NCBI RefSeq assembly: GCF_027409185.1
Contig: NC_084463.1
Span: forward strand, 67,069,852 to 67,133,851
Direction of reading: 5' to 3'
DNA from: Cynocephalus volans
Taxonomy: Eukaryota > Chordata > Mammalia > Dermoptera > Cynocephalidae
DNA: 64,000 nucleotides
In this document: positions 36,996 through 49,059 of the stretch, one piece after another
Layout of the letters: each line of letters starts with the position of its first letter
How positions within the stretch are numbered: the first letter of the stretch is position 1
The notes under the pieces: generated by a model
The model's input: only the letters and a program-made list of their open reading frames with translations
Told to the model about the DNA's origin: nothing
Database searches by the model: none
Program-made: the position numbers and the translations under genes

Positions 36996-38439
36996 AATGA
37001 ATGGGCACAGGAATCAATGATTTCAAATCTACCTTACATTGTCACACCAGTGTAATGACATTTTTTAAAGGGCCTTAATTCTTTCAAGTAGCCAATATAA
37101 CGTTTTCAGAAGAACGTGTAAAAAATAAAATAGCATTAAAACTTCAACCTTAAGGGTGCAAAGAATCTTCCAAATTATTAAATCTAAGTCACTATTTTAT
37201 AGGCCACGTGATTATCCTTGTAGCTTTTGAAATTCTTCAATGCAAAATTAGGTGTTTTCAGAATACAAATTAAAAAGCAATTTTACTTCAAAGTATTCTT
37301 TCTATTACAACACAAATTCATTAAAAAAAAACTATTCCCAAAGAAGATATTTCCTTAAAATAATTTATATATGAAACTTGCAACAGTTACATCTACAGTA
37401 AGCCTACTACTCTAAAAACAAGGAGCAACTATCCGTTGTTTACTTTAACATGCTGAAAAGTCTGTAGAACCAGTTGCTTATTAACAACCATATGTAAAGT
37501 AGTAGTGATAAATAATTATGCTTGCATTCTTTGCTGTTTGAAAATTGTTTTTGAATTATTGAAGATAATTGAAAATATTTTAAAACACCTTGTGTGAAAG
37601 ATGTGTAAAAGAGAGGGTAGAAAAATATGACTGCATGCTTCCTACCTAACAATTTAACTTCTATTACAAATACACACATGTAGCTCACTGGTTAGCTCAG
37701 CTGGTTAGAGCACAGCCCTGTAACACCCAGGTCATGTGTTCAGATCTCTGTACTGGTCAGCTGGGTGGGGGGAAGACATACACACACACTTGTATGCATA
37801 AGTGCGTGCGTGCATGTGTTTATGTACTTCAACATCCTTAGATTTGCATTACCTATTTCATTATTTCTTCCCTAAAAAGTACTGTTTCATTATTCTACAA
37901 AACATGGCACTTCACGATTAATCAGTAGATTTGAAGCTCAGCTAACTGTTCTAGTTCTCTCCAGAACTTTCAGCCAGGTCTGCCTGTCCTTGGATTTGGG
38001 GAATTCCCTAGCTGTTTCTCTCCACTGGCAGCATCTCCAGCTCACTCTGGTTCCCCTGGTTCCACCCTTAATTCACCAAAAATTCCATTACCATAAAGAG
38101 TTTTCCCCTCAGGAAAAAAGTGGATTGCTCTGCTACTGATCCACTATGCACTTATGATGAGTGATCAATCCATGTGATTTGTCTGTAAACCTGAAAGGGC
38201 ATGCTGAATACTTTTCCTTTTTCTCAGAACAACTAAAGGTACATAATACTCTGTTACTGAAAACAAAAATTCATTAAAAGAAATGATGTAGTGGGGGAGG
38301 GGAGGGGTGAGGAGGAGGAACAGGTAAAGGGTAACGAAAATCAACTACAATGAATATTGAGAAGTTAAAATTAAATGAATAAATAGATAATTATAAATAA
38401 ATAAGAATCAAGAACTCTATCTAGCCCTAGATCCCAAAG
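36996..38439. other. Non-coding DNA, no gene seen
   Basis: AT-rich, with one SINE (listed) and a TG-type microsatellite next to it at about 37770-37830. Confidence 0.45.
37683..37773 (+). mobile_element. tRNA-derived SINE monomer (CYN-like)
   Basis: A box 'tggttagctcagctggttag' and a B-box region 'tgttcagatctctgtactggt' are well preserved. No real tRNA gene: the acceptor stem does not pair properly and an A/G-rich tail follows. Confidence 0.75.
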
Positions 38440-41345
38440 ATTTTCTCCTAGAATTTTTTTTCTAAAAGATTTATAGTATTACATTTTATATTTAAGTTTA
38501 TGATCCATTTTGAGTTAATGAGCATGTAAGGTATAAGGTTTAGGTTGAGATTTGTTAGCCTGCAGATATCCATTTTCTCCAATACCATTTGTTGAAAAGA
38601 CTATTCTTCCTCCTTCACTTGTTTTTGTACCTCTGTCAAAAATGAGTTGGACATATTTGCATGACTCCATTTCTGAGTTCTTTGTTCTGTTCCACTCATA
38701 AACTGGTCATACCTCACCAATATCACACAGTTTACATTACTGAAACTATAAACTAAACCTCAGTACCAAGTAAAATTATTTGTGTACTTTAGTCTTCGGT
38801 AACTGTTGTAGCTACTCTAGGGTCTGTGCCTTTTCATATAAATTTTAAAACAAACCTATCTATGTGTACAAAAAAGCTTGCTGGGGATTTGATAAGATTT
38901 TCATTAACTCTATAGATCAATTTGGAAAGAGGTAACATTTTTGCTATGTTGGTTCTTCCAAACTATGAACATAGTGCAACTCTGAATTTATTTAGTTCTT
39001 TTCATTTCTTTCAATGTTTTGTAATGTCCATCACACAGATTCTGTAAAAGTTTTGTCAGATTTATGCCTAAGTATTTCATTTTCTTTGGAGCAATGGTAA
39101 AGGTATTAACTTTTTAATGTCAGTTTCCACATACTCATTGTTAGTACATAGACATGTGATGGGTTTTCCAGTGTAGATCTTTTATCTTGTGAACTTTCTG
39201 AAGTAATTTATTATTTCTATAAGATTTCTGTAGATACCATGGGATTTTACATGGACAGTCATGTAATCTGCAAATAGGGACAGTTTTATTTCTTCCTTTC
39301 TAATCTGTATACCTTCTTTTCTTGCCTACTTGTACTGGCTAGGATTTTAGTGTTGAGTCTAACAGGAGTGGTGAGAGCAGACATCTCTGCCTTGTTTCCA
39401 GTCTCAGGGGAAAGCACTGTCTGTCATCATTAAGTATGATTTAGCTGTAGGTTTTTGGTAAAAGCTCTTGATAAAGTTTGGGAAGTTCCCTTTTATTGCT
39501 AGTTTTCTGAGTTTTTATCACAAAAGGGTGGTATACTTTGTCAAATGATTTTTCTGCATCAATTTACACAAAAAAAAACTTTAGCTTATTGATACAGTAT
39601 ATAACATAGATTGAGCTTTGAATGATCAATCAGCAATGCATGATACTTGAAATAAATCTCACTTGGTCATGTGTGTACTTCTTTTTATATACCTTGCTGT
39701 GCTCAATTCCCTAATGTTTTGGTGCAGATTTTATGTCTAAGTTTATGAGAGATATTTGTCTGTGGTTTTCTTTTTTTGTACTGTCTTTGTCTGGTTTAGG
39801 TATCAGGGCAATACTGGCTTCATGAAATTATTCAGGAAGCAGCTCTCCTAATTTTTAGAAAAATTTGTGCACATTGGTGTTAATTCTTTAAATGTTTGGT
39901 AAAATTCTACAGTGAACAATCTAGGCCTAGAGATTTGGGGGGACAGGGAGCTGCTTAATAACACATTCAGTGTTTTTAATAGTTATAGAGCTACACAGGT
40001 TACCGATTTCATATTGGCTCAGTTTTAATAATTTGTGGCTTACAAGAAATTGTTCCATTTCTTATAAGTAGTTGAATTGATGAGCATAACCTTGTTAGTA
40101 GTATTCACTATCATTTTAATGGTTGCAGAATCTGCTGTTTATTTCTGTTAATCCTCCACAATTTCAGATGAGAAATTTACTGTCATTCAAATTTGTGTCT
40201 TCCTATAAGTACACATCACCTCTCTTGGGTATGCTTTCAAGAACTTCTCTGTCTTTAGTTTTCACAAGTTCTTATATGACATGTCTTGACATAAACTTCT
40301 TTGGGTTTATCCTATTTAGGGTTCACTCACCTACTTGCATCTGTAGGTTTCTGTTTCTGTTAAATTGGGGAAGTTTCCAGATATTACTTTACTTTGAATG
40401 CCTTATAAGTTCCACCATTTCTCTGTATTCTCTCACTGGGTCTCTGATGATACACTGCTAGTTATTTTGATGCTGTCTGGCAGGTCCATTAAGCCTTTTT
40501 TTCTCTGTTGTTCAGAATTTGTTAATCGTACTGATCTGTCCTTGAGTTCACTTTACTATTGAGCCTATCCAGCAAATTTTTATCTTATTGTATTTTTTAA
40601 TTTCATAATTTCCATTTGCTTCTTTCTTATAACTTCCACTTCTTTGCCTACACTTTCAAGGTTTTCATTTATTTCAAGAGAATTCCTAATTGCTTGTTTG
40701 CACCACCTCACTCAGTGTGGCTTGTTTTCCACTGGGCCCTGCTGACAACAGGAATGGCAGAAAACCAGAGTTCTCACTAGCCCACACACGTACCGCTTTT
40801 GCCATGTGAGAGATGTAAGAACAGTTCCAGGAGGGATATCAGAATGCCACCTGTTTCTTCCAGTGGGACACAGAAGATCAGCTCCCTACTTGGTCTGCTA
40901 GTACCAGCAGGCAAGGAAATCAAAGTGTCACTACTTCCTCCCACTTGGTGGGAGTGAAGTGGATAATTACCTACTCACTTGACCTCACTGGAACCATGGA
41001 GGCAAGTGGTCTTTCCATTGATGTTTGGCTGCAGCAAGGTGGGTATTGTCAGAAAGGGTTCCTGTTACTTGGCCTTTTTCAGGTCCTTTGACTTTTCATG
41101 GAGGGTTCTGTGTTGTCTGTGCCTGTTGGTGGTTCCTAGTTGAAGGCTTCTGCACACTTTTTCCAGGGCACAAGGGAATAAAAGAGAAAAGCCAGGAAAC
41201 TCAACACTGTGTCATTCCCCAGGAGTCCACGTTCTTTTTATCTTTCAGGCTCTTTCTATGCTTTTTTGTTGTTTTAAATCCAGGGTTTTAGTTGGAACAG
41301 GGATGACATGGCAGTAATAGAGCTTCTCCATCTTGGCCAGAATCA
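38440..41345 (-). mobile_element. L1 element, antisense, decayed
   Basis: Reads as L1 ORF2 on the minus strand between about 38450 and 39950. The 5' UTR end lies at about 41340 ('gagcttctccatcttggccagaat' antisense). The middle (about 40000-41000) is diverged and ORF1 is not recognisable, so the copy is rearranged. Many stops and frameshifts; not active. Confidence 0.75.
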
Positions 41346-41904
41346 GATGTCTTTTTGTCTTAAAATTATATGAGCTATTTTTTATTATTTGAATACTTGA
41401 ATAGATTGGTGAGCAGCCTGGAGAAAATTAACACACCAATTAGAAAGAAAAATTCATCAATGCCACAAGAAAAATGATAGTCATTCTGTATGATAACTTC
41501 ATTTATCCATTTTTCTTTCTAATCTCTAAAATGTAATGAATTGGAGACATGGATACAATGAGTATTCATAGGGTCTTATTTTCCATTATCAACACTGAAT
41601 TATTTTTATAAGCTATTAATGTCATTATTTTTCAATAAATAAGCAAATGGCAATTTGTGGAGAGAGTTATGTTAAATAAAATGACTGAAATTGAATCATG
41701 CTCAAAGGTTAACCCAGCAACTGTGGGGAAAAGATCTCAACAATTTAATCCATCGCTACAGAGATGAGCACAATTTCCCAGGTCTGTTTATGATTCCAAA
41801 AAAGAACCTGATCTCATGTGGTTTGAGTTCACCTGGCTGAGTGCCACCTGACAACTACAAATGCCATTATTCGGAAACTCATCTGACTCTACAGCAAAAG
41901 AAAT
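41346..41904. other. Non-coding DNA, no gene seen
   Basis: No element recognised. Confidence 0.4.
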
Positions 41905-42430
41905 ATAAAGATCTGTGTATGCACTTTTTATAGTTGCATAAGAAATTACCACAAATTTAGTGACTTAAAAACAACACCCATTTATTAACATGCAGTTTCC
42001 AGTATGGCTGGATTCTCTACTCAGGGTATTATAAGGCTGAAATAAAAGTGCTGGGCCAGGTGGATCCCTTGTCTGGAGGCTCTAGGGAGATTTCTGCATC
42101 CAAACTCATTCAGGTTGTTAGAATTTGGTTTCTTATGGTTGTAGGGACTGGAGTCTATGTTTCTTTGCTGACTGTCAACCAGGGTCCACTCTCAACATCT
42201 TATAGCCATTTACATTTCTTCTCATGAGTCTTCCTCTGCCTTCAAGCCAGCAATGGTAAATCCCACTGTGCTCCACATCTCCCTGACCTTCTCTTCTGCT
42301 GTCAGCCAGAGCAAGGACCATGTTAAGAATTCTTCCTACCACAACCTACATCCATCAGTCTGTAAAGAGTGAAGTCCACATTCAGGCACTTCTGAGAATT
42401 CCCAGAGGGTTCTTGGTGGTGAGAAAACCT
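41905..42430 (-). mobile_element. MLT1-type LTR, diverged
   Basis: Antisense start 'agttgcataagaaattaccacaaatttagtgacttaaaaacaacacccatttatt' is diagnostic; the rest is diverged and the far end is uncertain. Confidence 0.65.
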
Positions 42431-43723
42431 AGTCAGTTAGCAAGTGATACTCACATTTTAATCCTCTTTCTCTTCCTGGGCCCTGCAGTGTCCTTATCCC
42501 CTTTCACACTTGCAGCTTCCATAAACTTCCTTAAGGCACCACCATTTTCACCTGGTGTGGCTGAAAATTTCACCAGTGCCAAAGCAAGAAATTCTGTGAG
42601 GAGTCCTGTGATGAGAGGTGGAGTGGGAGGGATGGTCCTCTTTCCCCCTTTTGTTTGCATGCTGTAAAATTAGTGTTAAAATATGAACATTTCCATGATA
42701 CAGTTTTTTGTTTTATTTTTTACTTTTACTATAACCTATAACTCTTTGAAGCATCTGGCATCAATTAATGGGACTGGTCTAAGTGATGAATCTAATTGAC
42801 AGAAACAACCAGAATCTCACTTGGACCAGATTACCCCTAGGGTGTCTAACCTTTGGCCTCATTAATTATGACCACTAACTTCACGAGGGTCCTCGGTGTT
42901 GCCCAACAACCCTAATATATTCTCTGGTGTGGTGGCTATCCGATGCTCCTAGATTATTTCATATTTTCCACCCTCCTTTTTTGCAAACCTCCAAAACCTC
43001 CTCCCCAGTGCCCACTCTTGGCATAGGACCTTCCTCCTATTGGACTAAGAAATAGAAGCACTTGGGAGAGACCTTCCATGTTTCCCCACATCAGTCCACC
43101 CACATGCCTGTGTGCCCTTGCACCCGCCTTCCCTCCTGATGCCACAGAAGCCCTCGTACTTCTCAGAGACCAAATCCTCCACTTTGCACTAGAATCTATC
43201 CACTGTCCCCTGCACAAGGATACGCCTCCAGGCACTGACCAGAGCCCCCTCCTGCATCTGTGATTTTCCCTCACATTTAGTCATTACAATCAAAATACAA
43301 TTAGAAAATCATACTATAACTTTTGCTTCTTAAAAAGTAAAAACATACTACCACTTTTCACCCTGTATTCACCTCAAGCTACTTCTCCATTTCTCTTCTC
43401 CAATGTACATGAATATTTGAGGATTTCGACTCTTCTCTTCCGACTCTATCAGAACTCACTCAAGCAGTTTTCCCCATCAAAACTGGCTTTGTCAGCCATC
43501 ACTGGCCTCTTGCTAGACCCAAAGGTTAATTCTTGGTCTTCCTCTTGACTAACACTGGAGCAGTAATTGACACTTGTTTCCACATCTCCCTCCTAGTTGT
43601 AAAGTTGCCTTCATTTGGCTTCTAGTACCCAATGTTCTCTCAGTTATACACCCACCTCAGAAACCATTTCTTCTCAGACTCTTTGGATAATTTACCTCTA
43701 TTTTCTCATACTGATATTTCTTT
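42431..43723. other. Non-coding DNA, no gene seen
   Basis: Pyrimidine-rich text at about 43370-43720 that continues after the SINE at 43932 looks like an old interspersed repeat I cannot name. Confidence 0.4.
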
Positions 43724-43914
43724 TTTTTTTTAATTTATTTTTTATTTTTTTTTAAATATGTCTAATTTATTTTTTGTTGTTGTTGTTGGTTTTTCGTGAC
43801 CGGCACTCAGCCAGTGAGTGCACCGGTCATTCCTATATAGGATCCGAACCCGCGGCGGGAGCGTCGCGGCGCTCCCAGTGCCGCACTCTACCGAGTGCGC
43901 CACAGGCTCGGCCC
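43724..43914 (-). mobile_element. GC-rich tRNA-derived SINE (CYN-like subtype)
   Basis: Minus-strand head 'ggccgagcctgtggcgcac' with A box and B box (gggttcggatcctatatagg), a GC-rich insert between them, and a long A/T-rich tail. It has exact 17-bp target duplications, catactgatatttcttt at 43707-43723 and 43915-43931. Near-identical to copies inside the LAG3 remnant, hence a young subfamily. Confidence 0.9.
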
Positions 43915-43931
43915 CATACTGATATTTCTTT

Positions 43932-46099
43932 AAAAATCACTTTTTAGGGGAGTTTATGACTTTAAATAACATCAATATGCTGATGGCTCACAAATTTATA
44001 TATCCAGCCTGGATCCCTGTTCCTGAACTGTAGTCTTGTATTTCCAGCTACCTATGTGATGACTTACCCTCACTGTCTAGGAGTCATTGACCTTGACAAG
44101 TCTCCTGCCCTTACTCTTGAGTCTCTGGGAGCTCCAGAACCATCTTACATTTTCACTACCTCTGCCCTAGAAGCAATCATTTCTCCAAAAGGACCTGATT
44201 TCTTATATTGGAGGTGTATTTAGAAACCAAGATTTGTGCTCATTGTTCCTGAGTTGTATCTTCTTGGCAGAGCTAGTAAATATGTGTGCGTAATAACCCA
44301 TGTGTATACATGTCTCTATCTAGCTATCTAACATTTCACAGATCTATATCTACCAATCCATCTATATATCTGTCAATGTACATCTGTCTATATCTGTATA
44401 TCTATGTGTATATATACTGATATCTTTGACTCTAATCCTGCAACACAAAATTTATATAGCTCAAATTATCTACAACTTATTTCCTCTTTTCTTCTAGCTT
44501 AGTATACATGTATAGTAATGCCAGAATTAGGTGCACAAAGCAAGCTAGGTAGCTAGGTTACAGAAGCCAAAAATGAGCCATTAGAGCAATCAAGCATACA
44601 AACATTCATTGTGTATGTTTCCTGTTCCCATGTAATAGTTCGCTGTGTATGGCTCCTGTTTCTATGCAACAGTTGTTTCTATGAGGTCAACGGTTTCTCA
44701 CACGGGTGGTAGTTTAACAATGAGAATGGAGCACCTATCCAAGATGGCGTTGGTATTGCTCAGGATTCTCTGCTACACTTCCCGAGGGACCCTTTCCTGT
44801 CCCAACTAGGTCATATCCCCTTATTACACGTGCATAGAATTCTGCACTTACTCTGTTACATTAGTGATGGTTTTGTTCACATTTCAGTTTGTATCATTCA
44901 TCTCATATTCCTCTTCCCATCACCTCTCTGCAGGCCATGAGCTCCAAAAGCCCAGTCAATCATTGTCTTTCACTCCCCACTGTGCCTGCCACCAGCAGGT
45001 GCGAAATCATTAAGGAATGACAAAAACACACTTTTCCTCTGAAACACTGCTGTTGTCCTGGAAGAGATCTTCCAGTCTTTTATTCACGTGCTTATCCTGA
45101 ACGTGGATGTAACACTGACATTCATACATTTCTCTCTTCTCCAGTCTTCAGATTCATTATCTTTTTTATGGGAAAGCAGATCTTTTTGTTTCACTCTATA
45201 AGCTATATTCCTTTCACAAAGCAGTCCCAGCTCCCAAAATATCTTTTCCTGTCACATAGAAAACATGTTGTCCAACACTGAAACAGGCAGAGCCACATAT
45301 TTTGGAGATAGGACATGTAAAACTTTTGGCATCTTTTTTTTTTTTTGGAAGTGTTTTAAATGCACATACATATTCCCGACCTGTTACAGACAGCCCAGAA
45401 GGCACCTGCTGACTGCCCACCCATCCAGCATTGCCCACAGCCAGCCCTCTGCACCCACAGTCCAGGCTGATGCAGAGGTAGCGGCTCTCAGCACCACAGG
45501 CTGGGGCTCACTCCCTGGCCTCAGCTCCCTAGTCTCCTCCCACTGCCCTTGAGGAGCATTTACCTTGAGGAGTCTCAGCTCACACAGACAAAAGGAGGAC
45601 CACAGGTGAAATGTCTTTGTTCAAGAGACATGTTTTTGCAGCTAGACATTCTTCCCTGCCAAGCCTCAAGTCTATGACTACAGGGCTGAGCGGAGACCCC
45701 CACACCACCTGAAGACGAATTCGGCCCAATATTCAGGAGAGAAACGGACAAAGCCCCAGTTAGGAGAAAATGTAGGGCAGAAATGTAGTATCTTTTCCTC
45801 ACCCATCGCAAGGTTCATTAAACTCCAAGAACGCTAATTTAAGGGACATCCCTGCAGTTCTAAGTACAGTCCAGTTAGTCTCGGAGGAGACTAACTCAAA
45901 CGGAGAGTCTGGGAGAGGAAACAATGAATGACTCAACCAAGAGCTGGCAGTTCCTGACCCCTCAGGCAGCCCCAGGAGAGTGTCTGGGCGAGGGCGGGAC
46001 GGAGGCGCTGCACTCCATTTGTGTTTGTCGCTGTGCTCCAAACTTCTGGATGCAAACGTCGTCTGCACCCGCCGGGAAAAATCAGAAACAATGCATGTG
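43932..46099. other. Non-coding DNA, no gene seen
   Basis: Contains a TATC/TGTA-rich microsatellite at about 44315-44420 and a probable L2 end at about 44870-45020. GC content rises after 45400. Confidence 0.45.
44315..44420. repeat. (TATC)n-like microsatellite
   Basis: Interrupted ctatctagctatc / catctatatatctg / tatctgtatatctatg units. Confidence 0.8.
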
Positions 46100-46870
46100 A
46101 GTATAAGTGCCTCTGGGCGAGACCCAAAGAGAGGGGCAGGCACCACCCACAGGACTCCAGGATGCCTCGGGCCACCGATCCGCAGCGGCCCCGCCGCCCC
46201 CAAGGCCCTCCCTCTCCGCCTCCTCCCGCCCGATGTCGCGCTGCTCTCCTCTTCCCAGGGCGCCGCGATGCGCGCACAGCCTGCCGAATGGACCCAGAGG
46301 CGGCGGGGCTGGGACGGCGGGCGCGCTGACGCCCGGTGCCCGACGGTGCCCCCGCGGGGAGGGATGCGCAGGTCCGCGAGGCCGGTGCATCTGGACGCGC
46401 ACCCCCGCAGCGCCCGCGCCGAGGACAGGCGGCCGGGGCCGGCTCGAAACGCACCGGGGCCACCGCTGAGTCGTCTCCCAGCAGCTCAGAACGGCTGCCG
46501 CGTCCAGGGAAGCGCAGGTCCGGGGACACCGCAAACATGTGGTTGCCGGCGGCGCTCCCGAGGCCACCCGCACGAAGTGTGACGCCTTCCCGGGCACGGT
46601 GGAGGCGGCAAGGAGTGATGTGAAGGAGGCGGACCTCCGAGGCCGTCTGCGGAGAGCACAGATGCCCCAGGTGCCCTTCAGGAGAAGAGGGAGCCCAGAC
46701 CAGGGGCAGAAGTAGGCAGAGCAGCGCCAGCCGCGGAAACGCTGTCCTGGGGTCCTGGGAGCGTCAGGCCCGAGGGCAGCGGTCTGCGGCGGGGCGGGAG
46801 CTCCGGGATGCTAGTGGGGGGTGGGGGGTGATTCCGCCCTCGATCCTCGGCAGCCAATCCGCTCTCCCCG
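46100..46870. promoter_or_regulatory. CpG island, gene not identified
   Basis: High G+C with dense CpG (for example 'gggcgcgctgacgcccggtg', 'gcgcccgcgccgaggacagg') against an AT-rich background, which implies a germline-unmethylated, promoter-like region. Overlapping open frames of 85-200 codons occur on both strands, as expected by chance in such DNA, and none encodes a peptide I recognise. A GC-box-like 'actccgcccctc' lies just outside at about 46881. It could be an orphan island or the first exon of a gene whose other exons are absent here. Confidence 0.65.
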
Positions 46871-48046
46871 GTGGGCTTGTGACTCCGCCCCTCTCCGTGC
46901 ACCTCTCTAGCGATCCAGTGATGCTTCCCTCCCAAGCTTTACCTGACAGAACCAGGCTTCCTATCAGTTCGTGCCAAGCAGTATTTCTCTTACCACTCGC
47001 CAGGGTCAGGATGCCTTTCAGCGGGAACCGAATCCCGAGACATGGCCTCGACGCTGTCTACCCACCCGGGGCCACTCCCCAGGGTGTGCCCATCCTTGCT
47101 GCAGCAGCCTAGATGCTGGGCAGAAGGATCTTTTGTGCACTGTGCAGCCGCTGTCGCACTGCGTGGCGGTCTAGAGCCACAGAACTGAGCGCTGTTGTCC
47201 ACAGTTGCTGCGTCTTCTCTTGGCTTTCGTTCTTTCCTTGAACGAAGCTTACGCCGCTGAGAATGACCTGGAGCCTCTTCCGGCTGAGGTTGCTGTTCAG
47301 TTCAGTCAAAGAGGTCCTTCATCTCCAGGTGCCTCGTTTCCATAAATCCAGGGTAAATGCCAGAAGCCAGACAAGAAGCTAATCTATCTTTAAATCCCAG
47401 GCTATATTTACTTGTGTAACTGTTATCTATAAAACAGGGATAATAGGACTACTTAGTTTATGAAACTGTAAAAGGATTAAATGAAAGATTTCATGTCAAA
47501 GCACACAGCATAGTGACTAGTCCAAAGTAAATTCTGAATAAGTGTTTATTGTTATTAGATATGGCCTACTTCAAAACTCAAGCTGGGCCAGAAATCTGAA
47601 ATAAGTAATAGTAGATCAAGGAAATTAATAAATGGAAATTGGAGCTGAAAGGACGCCACGACCCAGATGTAGGAATGGTTCAAACCAAAATAATGAAGAA
47701 GCAGGGAATGAGTAGGCAGAGGTGAAGGGAAGAACAGAGGAGATGCAATGAGATGCAGAGACGCTATGAAGGACGGTGCACTGAAGAGAGACCCTGATTA
47801 TTCAAGTAGTCTTGGCTCCTGACACTTTTTCCTGCAAACTCTTCCCTCCCCAACTTTTATTAAGGTAAGTTAACTTCTGCTCTTTGCATGTTGAAGCACT
47901 TGACTAGAGGATTCCCCAGATGTGATGGAAACAAACTGACATAACATCACTTGGGGTTGCTCTGCTTTCATTTAGAATTAAGTCAGTAACTGTAAAGTAG
48001 GAATTTCCAGTTGTTTCTCTGCTCCAGAGAAGCAGGTGGTCACTGA
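46871..48046. other. CpG-island flank and non-coding DNA
   Basis: 46925-47340 remains CpG-containing and has open stretches on both strands without a recognised match. A MIR lies at about 47420-47565. Confidence 0.4.
47420..47565 (+). repeat. MIR
   Basis: 'ctataaaacagggataatagga', 'gtaaaaggattaaatgaaag' and 'gtaaattctgaataagtgtttattgttatta' in MIR order. Confidence 0.7.
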
Positions 48047-48151
48047 TTTTTTTTTTTTTTTTTTGAGGTTTGCTGGTAAGGGGATCCGAACCCTTGACTT
48101 TGGTGTTACAAAGCAGTGCTCTATCCAACTAAGCTAACCAGCCAGCCCCAA
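48047..48151 (-). mobile_element. tRNA-derived SINE monomer (CYN-like)
   Basis: Minus-strand head 'ggctggctggttagcttagt' with B box 'gggttcggatccccttacc' and a poly(A) tail (poly T here). Target duplications of about 14 bp, caggtggtcactga (48033-48046) and a one-base variant at 48152-48165. Confidence 0.85.
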
Positions 48152-49059
48152 CAGGTGGTCAATGAAAGAGTAGAGACCCTAACTGTGATCCCACAGACAT
48201 CTTTCATGTGAGTAAAGCAAGCTTCAGAGCTTGTATTATACATATGACCATGAAAATTCTTTGTATTTCACCACTAGAGATCATTGAATTTCCAAATCCA
48301 ATCATAAAAAAGGTAACAAAATGACTGGTATTTGTTCATATTAAAGCTCACTAAGTAAGGAGTTAAGAAAGCAGCTCAAAATTAAAATATAAATATATTA
48401 TACTAAGCTAACCTTTTTGGAGGAGTTTGTAAGAATTATAAGTCCTTAACATGAAATGTATATTGCTAGTTACCTGGTCCAATATACTCATACTTCATTT
48501 AATAAGCCAATCCTTAGGTTTAACTCTTACAAAATTAATTTCTAATGCAATACTTAATGATTTTTAAAGACAACACTGTGTAGGAACTATGAAAGTGCTT
48601 GAATTGCTATGTATTAGGAACTAGACGAGAAGGGATTTTGAGATATAATAATTTATGTTTATGGAACACTTGCTACATGACAAGAACTGTGCAAATGCTC
48701 TACTTAAAGTTGAATTTTTTGTTTATCAACAATAACCCTATGGGATAAACATATTATCCTGATTTTATTGTACTTTGTCACTGTAGTTATGAAATCCACT
48801 AAACAGTAAACAGTATTATAACCGAATATTTGCAGCAATTACTTGAGCCTATTTTTCATTTCTATAAGACATTTAGCTTATTAAGCTGACAGATATTCCC
48901 TCATTCAATAGCTCATCACAATTTTATAGGTAAGCAATAACTTAATTTTATTTCCTTACCAATGATACTATCAAGAAAGAAAGCCAATTAGTAACTACTG
49001 TAAATGATCTGATAAATTTTTCTACAGTCATTAATAGTCTTAAAAGTTCATGTTTACAG
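48152..49059. other. Non-coding DNA, no gene seen
   Basis: AT-rich; a MIR-like stretch at about 48655-48770. Confidence 0.4.

Noticed and set aside
45933..46582. Overlapping open frames of about 170-201 codons on both strands
   Set aside because: They lie in the CpG island, where stop codons are rare in every frame. Compositions are Arg/Pro/Ala-rich without domain signatures, and several frames are open at once.
47205..47340. Leader-peptide-like frame (LRLLLAFVLSLNEAYAAEND)
   Set aside because: No in-frame ATG, short, ends at a stop within 45 codons, and lies in the CpG-rich flank; I could not link it to any secreted protein.
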